Shown here in pieces: positions 1-9,800 of a stretch of 64,000 nucleotides of DNA. The first letter of the stretch is position 1; each line of letters begins with the position of its first letter. The position numbers and the translations under genes were made by a program. The DNA comes from Aquimarina aquimarini (lineage in GTDB: Bacteria; Bacteroidota; Bacteroidia; Flavobacteriales; Flavobacteriaceae): assembly GCF_900299535.1 (NCBI RefSeq), contig NZ_OMKE01000057.1, positions 1-64,000 on the forward strand. Direction: 5' to 3'. Under the pieces are notes generated by a model that was given only the letters and a program-made list of their open reading frames with translations, was not told the DNA's origin and ran no database searches.

Positions 1-3
1 TCA

Positions 4-294
4 ATGAAGATATCCAATTACTCATTAATAATTATTCTAGCTTTTTTTGCAAACTTTTGCTTAAAAGCCCAAACATCAATAAAAGATGATGTATCAAACT
101 TAAAAAAAGGAATTTATAAAAACTTTGACGAATTTAAGTACAACAACCCTTCTATTAAATTAGATTATGAAATTTTAGTTCAAACCATAAAATATGGAGG
201 CATTAATGATAGAAAGATTATCACTTATTATAGATTAGATGTAACAAAAGACAAGCAAAATCAATTGGTACTATTTATAGGTTTTGGTACTTAA
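4..294 (+). pseudogene. Truncated, frameshifted copy of the secreted-protein gene at 2163
   Basis: The first ~285 bases repeat 2161-2445 closely, with identical sequence over the signal peptide and about 90% identity overall by eye. The reading frame starts with the same secretion signal (residues 1-22, ending LKAQ). Near position 250 one A is missing compared with the full copy (aaaagacaag against aaaagaacaag). This shifts the frame and gives a stop at 294 after 96 residues. Beyond about 287 the two copies are unrelated, so the 3' half is absent rather than only out of frame. The window begins 3 bases before the start codon, so the upstream extent of the repeat is unknown. It may still be translated as a short secreted peptide, but it is best read as a decayed partial duplicate. 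Confidence 0.8.
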
Positions 295-440
295 CCCAAA
301 GTTTCGTGCTTTTAACCAAATTCATCAAATCTTTTGACTTGTGGATAAGTCGAAAATAATCGCTTGTTTTCTGCTCTACTTGCCATATATTTAACGTCAG
401 ACTGTCTCCAATATGACTAATAACAACATTAAATAACTAA

Positions 441-1883
441 ATGAAAAACATATTTCTGCTCTTATTATTATCTCAATTTAGTTACGGACAAAATCTAAAT
501 GACTTTGATAAAACTGTTGAAAAATTTATATCTACTAATTACGGTCAAATAAAAAAAAATATCTCAAAAAATTATAACGAACTTATAGGAAAGACATTGC
601 TCAGCGATAGAAGTCACAATAGTTTTTTTCAAAAAATATATTTTATAAATGACACCTATTTTTTACTTACTGATGGCAAACAAAAAATTTTAGGTAAATA
701 CAAGCGTGTTATTACTAAAGACATATCTTTAATAGTACTCTTAAATGAATATAGACGTTCCCCAAAAGGGTTTATTGTTGCTTTAAAAGAAAATAAAAAA
801 TATTTTATTAATTGGGAAGAATCTAATGGCTATTATGATTCTGATACGGCAACTATTATTCAAGAAAACCATAAAAACAAGGAGTTATTTGTTAGTCAAG
901 AAATTATTCCTGAATTAAATTTTCAAAACCCTAATATTAGATTTTATGTTAAAAATGTCAAAATTGGAATTAAATCTAAAGGACAAAAAATAATTAAAAA
1001 CGAATGTGACTCTTTATACATCTACTCTAAAATAGCGACTATATTTAATGATGGAAAAACTGACTTATACAATTTATATGGAAAATTACTTGAAAAAAAC
1101 GTAAAAGCTGATTATCAATATTCTCGCACAGAACATCAAATTATTGATTCTAAAAATAATATGTATTTTATTGATACTTTGGGTCTGAAACAAAAACAAC
1201 CTAGAGAAACGCATCTGAGGCCAGGTAATGATTACATTAAAAGAAGAACATATATTACGTATTATGTACATAAAAATAACATCTTAAAAACTAATATTCA
1301 TTCTACCTATAAAGAAAGAAAAGATACCTTTAAAAAAGATTCTTTAAAACTTTATGGTAACGAACCATATCAAATTACTACACCTAATAGTAAGGATGAA
1401 GACTTTATGAAAAAAGTTTTCAAAAATAAAAAAGAATTCAATTCTGAAATTTTTGGTTATTTTCTTGATGATAAAATAGATAGCTACGATAGTGAATATA
1501 TAAAATTACCTAAAAAATTTAAAAAAGTGCGTTTTACAAATAATAGTACTAAACGAATGCAATTTAATGATGACCTAGATTGGTATCCTTACGCATTAAA
1601 GCCTAGTTATATTATTGCTAAAAAATCAACTAAATATGGCGTTTGGGATATAGAAGAAAATAAAAACATACTACCCTTTGACTATAAAAAAATTACCGTT
1701 ATTGATAGAAGTTATTTTCTTTTAGAAAAAAATGGTTTGTATACTTTTTCAAATTTAGGCTTAACACCCAAATACAAAGTGTTAGATAACTATATAGTTC
1801 AATTCGCATATTTTGAATATCCCGACGGAAAAACAGGATGGGTTGACAAATATGGTCAGGAATATTTCGATATTAATCAATAA
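441..1883 (+). CDS. Secreted protein with WG-repeat-like C-terminus
   Basis: 480 aa with a short N-terminal signal peptide (hydrophobic LLLLLSQ, then SYGQ at about residues 14-17), so it is exported. The body is lysine- and tyrosine-rich and I recognise no enzyme motif. The last ~90 residues contain blocks such as KYGVWDIEENKNILPFDY and KTGWVDKYGQEYF. These match the pattern of WG beta-hairpin repeats (G-x-W/V-D-x-x-G-x-x-I-I-P-x-x-Y), which occur in many secreted Bacteroidetes proteins of unknown role. No T9SS tail or lipobox is visible. It lies between the truncated copy at position 4 and its full-length paralogue at 2163, all on the plus strand, with no evidence of an operon. Export is fairly certain; the WG assignment is moderate; function is unknown. 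Confidence 0.75.
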   Translation: MKNIFLLLLLSQFSYGQNLNDFDKTVEKFISTNYGQIKKNISKNYNELIGKTLLSDRSHNSFFQKIYFINDTYFLLTDGKQKILGKYKRVITKDISLIVLLNEYRRSPKGFIVALKENKKYFINWEESNGYYDSDTATIIQENHKNKELFVSQEIIPELNFQNPNIRFYVKNVKIGIKSKGQKIIKNECDSLYIYSKIATIFNDGKTDLYNLYGKLLEKNVKADYQYSRTEHQIIDSKNNMYFIDTLGLKQKQPRETHLRPGNDYIKRRTYITYYVHKNNILKTNIHSTYKERKDTFKKDSLKLYGNEPYQITTPNSKDEDFMKKVFKNKKEFNSEIFGYFLDDKIDSYDSEYIKLPKKFKKVRFTNNSTKRMQFNDDLDWYPYALKPSYIIAKKSTKYGVWDIEENKNILPFDYKKITVIDRSYFLLEKNGLYTFSNLGLTPKYKVLDNYIVQFAYFEYPDGKTGWVDKYGQEYFDINQ

Positions 1884-1948
1884 AACACTGTTTCCCAAAA
1901 TGGTAACCGTCGTACAAGCCTATAACTACTGATAAAACGACTCATTTT

Positions 1949-1968
1949 AAGCTTCTCTACAGAGGCTT
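1949..1968 (+). terminator. Weak hairpin downstream of the WG-repeat gene
   Basis: AAGC..CTC / GAG.GCTT can pair around a TACA loop with a 2-nt bulge, followed by the T-rich stretch TTTCTTTATTT. It sits 66 bases after the stop at 1883. The stem is short and imperfect, so this is only a possible terminator. Confidence 0.3.
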
Positions 1969-2162
1969 TCTTTATTTAGTTAGAAAAACATTACTTCAAT
2001 ATTTCTAAGAATAGTTTTATGTTAATTCAAAAGACGCATCAGAAGATCTTTTGAGTTAAATGGAACATCTAATAGATTAAAAATGTAACCATCGTATAGT
2101 AACATTTTATGCTACTACAACACTCACTTATAATCGTACACTGTCTAAAAACTATTAATTCA

Positions 2163-2789
2163 ATGAAGATATCCAATTACTCATTAATAATTATTCTAGC
2201 TTTTTTTGCAAACTTTTGCTTAAAAGCCCAAACATCAATAAAAGATGATGTATCAAACCTAAAAAAAGGGATTTATAAAAACTTTGATGAATTTAAATAT
2301 AACACCCCGTCAATTAAATTAGATTATGAAATTCTAGTTAAAAACGTAAAATATGGGGCCATTGGTAATAAAAAGATTATCACTTATTATCGATTAGATG
2401 TAACAAAAGAACAAGCAAAATCAATTGGTACTATTTATGGGTTTTGTGATGGAAAGCATGTTTATATAAATGAGTATAAAGTTCAATTAAGACCAAAAAC
2501 AACCTTTTCACAATTGGATTTTGTAGGTGAATACTGTCTTTACGAAGGTATTGGATCTACAGGTATGCCCACAGTAAATAATGGTTTTGGAATCTCAAAT
2601 AGAATATATAAGATTCTAAATATAAATAACAGAAAGGTATCTGTGCTTACAAAACGAGTTTTAAAAAAAATAATCTCAGATGATCCAAAGCTATTGGCAG
2701 AATTCAAAAAAAGAAGAAAAAAGTATAAAATTTTAAAAAGATACTTTCTAAAATATTTTGAACGAAAAAAAACAACAGTAAAGTTGTAA
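2163..2789 (+). CDS. Secreted protein of unknown function (intact paralogue of the copy at position 4)
   Basis: 208 aa. An in-frame ATG exists at 2109, but I choose 2163. From there the protein begins with a good signal peptide (residues 1-22, ending LKAQ), and the duplicated copy at the window start shares exactly this start. The mature part contains FDEFKYNTPSIKLDYEIL, then a central region with GFCDGKHVYINEY and a Gly-rich stretch near EGIGSTGMP. The tail is very basic (KKRRKKYKILKRYF, then KKTTVKL). The DEF..PSI opening and 'cdGk.vYIN' segment recall small secreted Bacteroidetes DUF families, but I cannot name the family. It is followed 67 bases later by a lipoprotein gene on the same strand. 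Function unknown. Confidence 0.8.
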   Translation: MKISNYSLIIILAFFANFCLKAQTSIKDDVSNLKKGIYKNFDEFKYNTPSIKLDYEILVKNVKYGAIGNKKIITYYRLDVTKEQAKSIGTIYGFCDGKHVYINEYKVQLRPKTTFSQLDFVGEYCLYEGIGSTGMPTVNNGFGISNRIYKILNINNRKVSVLTKRVLKKIISDDPKLLAEFKKRRKKYKILKRYFLKYFERKKTTVKL

Positions 2790-2856
2790 ATTAGGCTAAG
2801 TGCTCAATCAAAGAGTATCTAAATTTTTAGTCCCTATTCTCACACAAAACAATCTG

Positions 2857-3336
2857 ATGCAAAAAAATATAAATCCCATTATAAACTACTTAAATCTTCT
2901 TATTCTAATTATACTTTTCTCTAGTTGTAAAAATCAAAAAGAATGTGAAGTTTGCGAGCTTATAAAAAGCAATGAAATCATTGAAAAATATGAAAGTTGT
3001 GAAACAGAAGTTATGAAGGTTTCTAAAGCTATCTGCGATGAAATGGCAAAAACAGATGGTATCGAATGTAAATGCAGGAAAAAAGATAAAATTAATACTG
3101 ATCACAAAAAAGAAACATTCCTATTAAAAACTGTAGATGATGCGAGAGAATATGTAGCTAAATCTTTTAATAAAAAAGAAGAAAACCTCTTAATATCAGA
3201 CAAATTAAATGATGCAATGGGATTAAATATGGCATTAATAGGTGATTTAATATTAAGAAAAGGATATAGACCTAATGGATATGAACAAAAAGAGGGGTAT
3301 AGAATATATAAGTATAAAAAAAGTGATGGAGAATAA
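2857..3336 (+). CDS. Small lipoprotein of unknown function
   Basis: 159 aa. An upstream GTG frame start at 2800 would bury the signal. The ATG at 2857 gives a clean lipoprotein signal peptide with lipobox LFSSC and lipidation Cys24, so I use that start. The mature part begins with a Cys-rich segment (CEVCELIKS, CETEV, CDEM, ECKCRKK) that could form disulfides or bind metal. It continues into a segment (DDAREYVAKSFNKKEENLL and onward) containing an internal GLNMALIGDLIL helix. I do not recognise the family. Its spacing after the gene at 2163 allows co-transcription. Localisation is well supported; role unknown. Confidence 0.7.
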   Translation: MQKNINPIINYLNLLILIILFSSCKNQKECEVCELIKSNEIIEKYESCETEVMKVSKAICDEMAKTDGIECKCRKKDKINTDHKKETFLLKTVDDAREYVAKSFNKKEENLLISDKLNDAMGLNMALIGDLILRKGYRPNGYEQKEGYRIYKYKKSDGE

Positions 3337-3582
3337 TTAGGTACTAACCGAGTCTCACCTCCACTGGTATAAAGCATACGAGAAGGATTCCTACATGTTA
3401 AACATATATATAGAAGGCTTAAATAAAAAAAGCCCTATCCAGTATTAGAGTCGATATAAAACATCCCAATACTACTATTATATTTGGTGAAGAGGCTCAA
3501 ATAAAATATGGCAGACTTTAATAATTATTTGTCAAATTTAGAAGTGTCATAAAAAGAGAAAACCTACAACTACTTTTATGGC

Positions 3583-6500
3583 TTAACGCTTTAAAACGAC
3601 AAAACCATCTATCTTTTTCTTACGATGAGCTCCTTCTATTTTGATCCTAAAGAAATAAGTTCCTTCTGGTAATTGGTCACCGCCTATACCTCTCTTTCTA
3701 TTTGCTATTCCTGTAAAAACCCTAGATGTATTATTATATCCTTCGATTTCAAAAACCAAATCCCCCCATCTATTAAATATAGAAACTTTATTATTAGGAT
3801 AATTTTCTATAGCATCAATCTCCCAAAATTCATTAATTCCATCGCCATCTGGAGAAAATCCATATTTGGTTTTATCCTTTTGCAGTGGTGTAACAAATAT
3901 TGTTACCATATCTTCTGTTGTACACCCATCATCACTGGTAAAAATAATGGTATATGTTGTGGTTTCTACTGGATTTGCTATTGGATTTACAATATTGCTA
4001 CTACTTAAGCCTATTGAAGGTCTCCATGTATATATCCCAGAATATGTGGTAGTTGCATTCAATTGTATCTCTTCGCCTTCAGTAATTTGTTCATCTTCTC
4101 CAGCATCTATCTCACAAGTAATAGGAGATGTATCAATAATCACTACATCAAAACTACATCTTCTAGAATTCCCTGCACTATCAGTAACTTCAAAAGTATT
4201 AGTTGTCGTTCCTATCGGAAACTCTGATCCTGATGACAAACCAGTAATCTGAACAACAGAACTTACCTCACAATTATCTGCATCTGTAGGAAATGAATAT
4301 GTTACTACTGTAGTAGATAAACCCGAATCCACATTCTGTGTAATATTTATTGGACAATCAATTATAGGATCAGTGGTATCATTCACGGTAATCGTTTGGG
4401 TAACATTGATACTATTTCCTGCCTCATCGGTTATACTATAGGTTCTGGTAATTATTTCAGGATTGCTATTACCATCACTTACATCGCTTATAAAAGCAAC
4501 TATAGGATTTGTACTACAGTTATCTGTTTCATCGATTACCACATTTATATCTGCTGGTGGAATGTCTGATAGACATGAAACTGTAATTCCTGACGGATTA
4601 TTTGCCCTTGGGGCTTCAGTATCATTAATTGTAATCGTTTGAGTAACATTGATACTATTTCCTGCCTCATCGGTTATACTATAGGTTCTGGTAATTATTT
4701 CAGGATTGCTATTACCATCACTTACATCGCTTACAAAAGCAACTACTGGTGCAACTCCACTATTATCAGCCTCATCTGTAACTACCAAAGGGTCAGGTAA
4801 CGGAACATTAGTTACACATTGTACATCAATTGGTGATGGATTACTAGCTGTTGGATTTTCGGTATCGGTACTAGAAAGCGTGGTCACATCATTCATATGA
4901 TATATCTCTCCCTGATTCCCTACATTATCCTCTAAGAATAGGTATACATCATAAGTAGTATCAATTGTCAATGAAGTGATTATTTCAGAAATATCTGTAT
5001 TAGCTGTGCTCATCAAAAAGTTTCCATTTTGAGTTGCTCCAGTTCCGTTCAGAATATTTTCATAATCAAGAGTTCCAGAAAAATTACCTGGATATATAGC
5101 ATAATGTATAGTTCCTATTTCTGGACCATTAACCTCTAAAGTAAATCCTGAAATAGTCTCATCTATAACTCGAGGGTATCCAGTATTTAAGGGCAAAGCA
5201 TAATGATCTCCTCCAAAAACAACATACGCCTCTCCAGTTCTGTTGGTGCTCCCCTCTGGTGTTTCTCTAGGACTTCCCACTATAAAATCGACAATTCCGT
5301 CTCCGTTAAAATCTCCTCCTCCACTTACAGGTCTACCAATATTGGATGTGTTAAACTCTGGTATAACAAACCCATTCCTACCATCAAGTACGCTTTGATC
5401 TATATAATTAGGAAATCCAGTTGTACTACCAAATACCACATAAGCAGCATGACCTGACCCTGAACTGCCATAAAGAGCTATAAAATCATTGATTCCATCT
5501 TGATTAATATCACCTATAGAAGAAGATGTTAAAAATCCAGGTAATCTAAAACCAAGACTATTATCTTCTATACTACTACGTGGGATATGCGCAGGGAAAG
5601 GGTCTGATGACTGCTTCCCAAAGATTGCGCTTTGTTCTGAATAAAAATCATCAATACCGTCATTATTGATATCTCCTAAACTACCAACAAAAATCAAGAG
5701 TCCTCCACCAGAATTATCCACTGTAAAACCATTGGTACCATCTAAAGCTTCTAAATCCTCTGATGCAGAAAAAGTGGATCTTCCGAACAATACTCGTGTT
5801 CTTTGCCCTCCTGAAGAAAGCCCTCCTGAACTCGACCATTCTCCTATAATTATATCATTAAAACCATCATTATTAATATCTCCCGCGCCCCCTACGAAAT
5901 ATGCGGCTCTACTACTAGGATATCCACTGGTTGTAAACCCATTAATCCCATCTAGATAAGAAAGATTTATCTCAGCAGGAAAATTAGAAGACCTTCCAAA
6001 AACAATAGCAGCACTACCTCCAATAGAATTAGCTGTAATAAAATCATCTATATTATCTCCATTTACATCTCCAAGTTTACTTACTTCATTAGAAGAAAAT
6101 AAAAAGAAATTCATTTTAAATCCATTCGTTCCTGCATTAACATAATCTATATCCAGTGTTGGAGTAAAAGGAGTAGTTTTTCCATAAATAACAAAAGTCA
6201 CTCTAGAGGCTGTAATAGCTAAATCATCTATACCATCACCATTAACATCTCCAACACCCTCTACAGAGCTTCCCATACGTCGGCTTTCATCATTACGCCC
6301 TTCAATGACAAAGCCATTAGTACCATCCAGAGGAGTGATATCAAATGAAGCTAAAAGCTCTGTATCACTACCAAAAATGATATAAGCCGCTCCAGCAAGA
6401 TTCACTCCATTAACGTCTGCATTGTTTACTCCCAATGCTATATCTTCAAATCCATCATTATTAATATCTCCAATAAATTTAGTTTCTGCACCAAATTGAG

Positions 6501-6672
6501 ATTCAGGATCTATTCCTGGTATTCTAAATCCGTTTGCACCATTTAAAGTAGTTACATCAAAACTTGCTGGGTATAATTGTTGTGCTACCCCTCTATTCCC
6601 TATTAAAACACAATTTATTAGTAATATAAAACCAACTGATACTTTAAAATAATTTCTTCTTGTATTCCCCAT
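3583..6672 (-). CDS. FG-GAP / HYR repeat surface protein with type B T9SS sorting domain
   Basis: 1029 aa from the ATG at 6672. The frame stays open to a TTG at 6729, but the ATG is followed directly by a signal peptide ending GNRGVAQQ. Residues ~40-490 carry repeated FG-GAP/integrin-alpha-like blocks such as GDINNDGFEDIALG and GDVNGDGIDDLAI, with DxNxDGxxD calcium-binding loops and 'VIFG' endings. Residues ~500-600 look Ig-like. Residues ~610-860 are HYR-type repeats (RTYSITDEAGNSINVTQTI occurs twice). A PKD-like segment follows. The last ~90 residues (FSPDGDGINEFWEI, IFNRWGDLVFE, GTYFFRIK) are the gliding-motility-associated C-terminal domain, the type B T9SS signal. It is expected to be secreted through T9SS and act in adhesion. 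It is the last gene of the large minus-strand cluster, 221 bases after the SprB-like gene. Confidence 0.9.
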   Translation of the reverse strand: MGNTRRNYFKVSVGFILLINCVLIGNRGVAQQLYPASFDVTTLNGANGFRIPGIDPESQFGAETKFIGDINNDGFEDIALGVNNADVNGVNLAGAAYIIFGSDTELLASFDITPLDGTNGFVIEGRNDESRRMGSSVEGVGDVNGDGIDDLAITASRVTFVIYGKTTPFTPTLDIDYVNAGTNGFKMNFFLFSSNEVSKLGDVNGDNIDDFITANSIGGSAAIVFGRSSNFPAEINLSYLDGINGFTTSGYPSSRAAYFVGGAGDINNDGFNDIIIGEWSSSGGLSSGGQRTRVLFGRSTFSASEDLEALDGTNGFTVDNSGGGLLIFVGSLGDINNDGIDDFYSEQSAIFGKQSSDPFPAHIPRSSIEDNSLGFRLPGFLTSSSIGDINQDGINDFIALYGSSGSGHAAYVVFGSTTGFPNYIDQSVLDGRNGFVIPEFNTSNIGRPVSGGGDFNGDGIVDFIVGSPRETPEGSTNRTGEAYVVFGGDHYALPLNTGYPRVIDETISGFTLEVNGPEIGTIHYAIYPGNFSGTLDYENILNGTGATQNGNFLMSTANTDISEIITSLTIDTTYDVYLFLEDNVGNQGEIYHMNDVTTLSSTDTENPTASNPSPIDVQCVTNVPLPDPLVVTDEADNSGVAPVVAFVSDVSDGNSNPEIITRTYSITDEAGNSINVTQTITINDTEAPRANNPSGITVSCLSDIPPADINVVIDETDNCSTNPIVAFISDVSDGNSNPEIITRTYSITDEAGNSINVTQTITVNDTTDPIIDCPINITQNVDSGLSTTVVTYSFPTDADNCEVSSVVQITGLSSGSEFPIGTTTNTFEVTDSAGNSRRCSFDVVIIDTSPITCEIDAGEDEQITEGEEIQLNATTTYSGIYTWRPSIGLSSSNIVNPIANPVETTTYTIIFTSDDGCTTEDMVTIFVTPLQKDKTKYGFSPDGDGINEFWEIDAIENYPNNKVSIFNRWGDLVFEIEGYNNTSRVFTGIANRKRGIGGDQLPEGTYFFRIKIEGAHRKKKIDGFVVLKR
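4388..4745. repeat. Near-identical 115-bp direct repeat inside the HYR region
   Basis: Bases 4388-4502 and 4631-4745 differ at about two positions. They encode two consecutive HYR repeats of the protein above. Such low divergence suggests recent duplication or gene conversion within the gene. Confidence 0.85.
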
Positions 6673-6893
6673 ATATAAAAATTTATCAACTTTAAAAATA
6701 TGTGTTACCTGATATTTTTTCCTCTCCAAAAACAGGGGATGTTTTTACCCAAAAAGTGTATTTCAACTTTTTCTTTTCTCAATAGCTTAGCTATTAACTC
6801 ATACCTATTTTATCCCCTATTTTAAATTCTGTTAAAAAAACAAACATCACTAATAAAAAGATGCCTTTGCTCAATAATTCTAATGAATCATTT

Positions 6894-9800
6894 TTATTCT
6901 ATCATTAATTTTCTAACCTGATTTATGGTTGGTGTTTCTAATAAAATAAAATAGATGCCCGAGGGTAATATTGACATATCATACTCTAGAGTATATGTAT
7001 CTTTTGCCTCTGCCTTGCGGTAATCTATTAAAGTATTATTGATAACGTTATATATCTTAAGGCTAATATCTTGTGGTTTTGACAAATGAACCTCTGCTTT
7101 AAACCTACCATTGGTTGTTGGGTTTGGATACACTTTGTAATCAAGATAACTTTGAATTTCTATAGTGTTTTCTTCTCCTTCTCCTCCTTCAAACTCCTGT
7201 TCTACAACGATTACTTTTTTGGTAGTTACAGCTGTACATAATCCCAAATAGGTTTGCATAGTGATTTCATATTCTCCAGGAGTGCTAAAGACTGCTTCTG
7301 CATAGTTATTGTCTTCATATATTACCTCAGCTTCTTCTGGGAAAATCCAATCTACATGATCTGGTATTGGATCACTATTGTCTACTACTACAAATTTTTC
7401 TCCCACAAAGATCTGAGTAGATGTAATAAACTGGGCACTTATAACATCTGTAACCTTATCAATAAATATACTATCTACGGCCAAACATCCTTTGCTATCG
7501 GTTACAGTAATCTCATACGTAGCTGCTTCCTGAACTTCTATAAATGCTTCTGTACTACTAAAGCCAGTTGATGATGTCCATTGATAGGTAGCATCAGAGT
7601 CTGCAATAGTTGCATTTAATACGATGCTTTGATCTTTACATAACACTATATCTTCTCCTAAATCTACAATCAATTCCTCTGGGCTTTCCAATATAATTTC
7701 TTTTGTAATTTGACACCCTTTACTATCGGTTATAACAACATTATACGTATCTGAGCATATATTGGTTAGGTCTTCTCTTGTATCTCCATTATTCCATTGA
7801 TAGGTATATGGTGGTGTTCCTCCTTCTGTTTCTAATAAAATTGATCCATCACACCCATTATAACATGTTGGGAGTATTGGTGTATAGGCTACTGTCAATT
7901 TTTCTGGAGCAATAGTAACTACTTGACTTGTAACATAGCATCCTCGTACATCTGTAACCTCAATACTATAGGAACCTGCAACCACATTTTCAAGCGTAGC
8001 ACCTGTATCTCCAGTATTCCATACAATACTGTAAGGGGCTGTTCCTCCTTTTACCTGCACTACAATAGTCCAATCTTCATCGTCTCCACAATCTACATAA
8101 TCTGTATCAAATATTATTTCTAATTTTTCGGGTTCCTTAAACTCAAACGTGAGGCTTGTGGCTGTTGCACCTACTGCATCAGATATTGTAACATAATAAT
8201 TTCCTGCACCAATCCCATTCAGCAAAGAGCTGTCAGTGCCAATAGGTGTATCTGTATCGGCATTATACCATTGATAATTGTATTGTTTGATATTATTAAA
8301 TGGTCTTCCCCCTTCTGATAATGCACTAAGGCTTCCTGATGTAGTACTTCCATTACATGAAATCACATTAAAAGGTAAAACATTAACTTCTAAAGTTGGT
8401 GGCTCAAATAAATCTACATCGTCTATCTGTAAAATACAATCATTACTGTCTGTTACAGTTAAAGAATATTTTTCTGCACCAATACCACTTAAAACATGGG
8501 TCGTAGAACTTTGTATTACTCCTTGAGAATCCCTCCATGCGTAGTTATAGGGGGGAGTTCCTCTTCTGATATCAACAGTAATGTTTCCATCTCTTAAACC
8601 ATTTGATGAAGGATAATTTCTAGTGATATCATATACATACATTTGAGTAGGTTGTTCTACTTCTATCATTTTTACAGCTATACAATTATTGGCATCCCTT
8701 ACATTAACCGTATACACTCCTGATATTAAATTTTGTACATCTTCGGTAGTCTCTCCATTATTCCAATAATAAGTATATGGTGGTGTACCGCCTTCTACGG
8801 TAATATTAATTTCTCCGTTGTTTTCTCCATAACATTCTAAATGTGTTACTATCTCAGTAATTTTTAATTCCTCTGGCTGAGAAACAGTATAGGTAGTATT
8901 AGCCATATTTCCATTACTATCAGTAACCACCACAATATATTCACCTGCCAAAACAGGGATTTGCGTATCTGGTGTTGTTGCTATTGTTATAGCTGGTGCT
9001 GTTTGTTCATACCACAGGTATGTATATGGCTCAACTCCTCCTCTTACGATTGATGTTAATGGAATTTTGGTTTTCTCATTAAAACATGAAATAGATTCTT
9101 CTATTGTTAAAACAGGTATAGTAACAATCAATTCTTCTGGCTCTGTAACCTCTCTTGATAATGATATCGTACATCCATTATCATCAGTAATCAAAAGTTG
9201 ATAATTTCCTCGTTTTAGATCCGTGATATCTTTATCAGATGATGTGAATAAAGGGTCTTCCAAATTACTCCAGGTATAGGCATATGGCCCTACACCACCT
9301 CTAACATCAAGGCTAATACTTCCATTGGCTGTTTGATACCCTGTAAGGTTATTGACTACAACATTAGATATTTCCAGAGGAGCATCTGGTTGATGTATTA
9401 CTACTGGTTCGCTAAGAGAGGTTGTACATAGGTTATCATCAATAACAACTACCTGATAGGTTCCTGCTGGAATACTTGGAAGGTCTTCTGTAGTGGCTTC
9501 AAAACTCGGATCATCAGTATTTGTCCATTTATATGAATAGGCCAAATACTCTCCTGTAACTGGATCTTTAGGCCCCCCTGTTACTGTAATGTCAATACTA
9601 CCACTAGTATTACCATAGCACAAAATCTCTGTAGAAGCATTACTGAGTGACACTACAAGCTCTTCTGGTTGGGTTAAATCAAAACTAGTTTCTGCCGTTG
9701 TTCCCTGAGAATCACTTACTACAACTTTATACCTCCCTGAAATTAAATCACCTATACGGTCAAGGGTGATATCTGTATTGATCGCAATGTCTCCACTACT

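Noticed and set aside
2109..2162. Upstream ATG extending the secreted protein by 18 residues
   Set aside because: It would place 18 extra residues before a good signal peptide, and the duplicated copy begins at the downstream ATG.
4388..4745. Possible CRISPR-like repeat pair
   Set aside because: The repeats are 115 bp, in frame and encode HYR domains; there is no array of short repeats with spacers.
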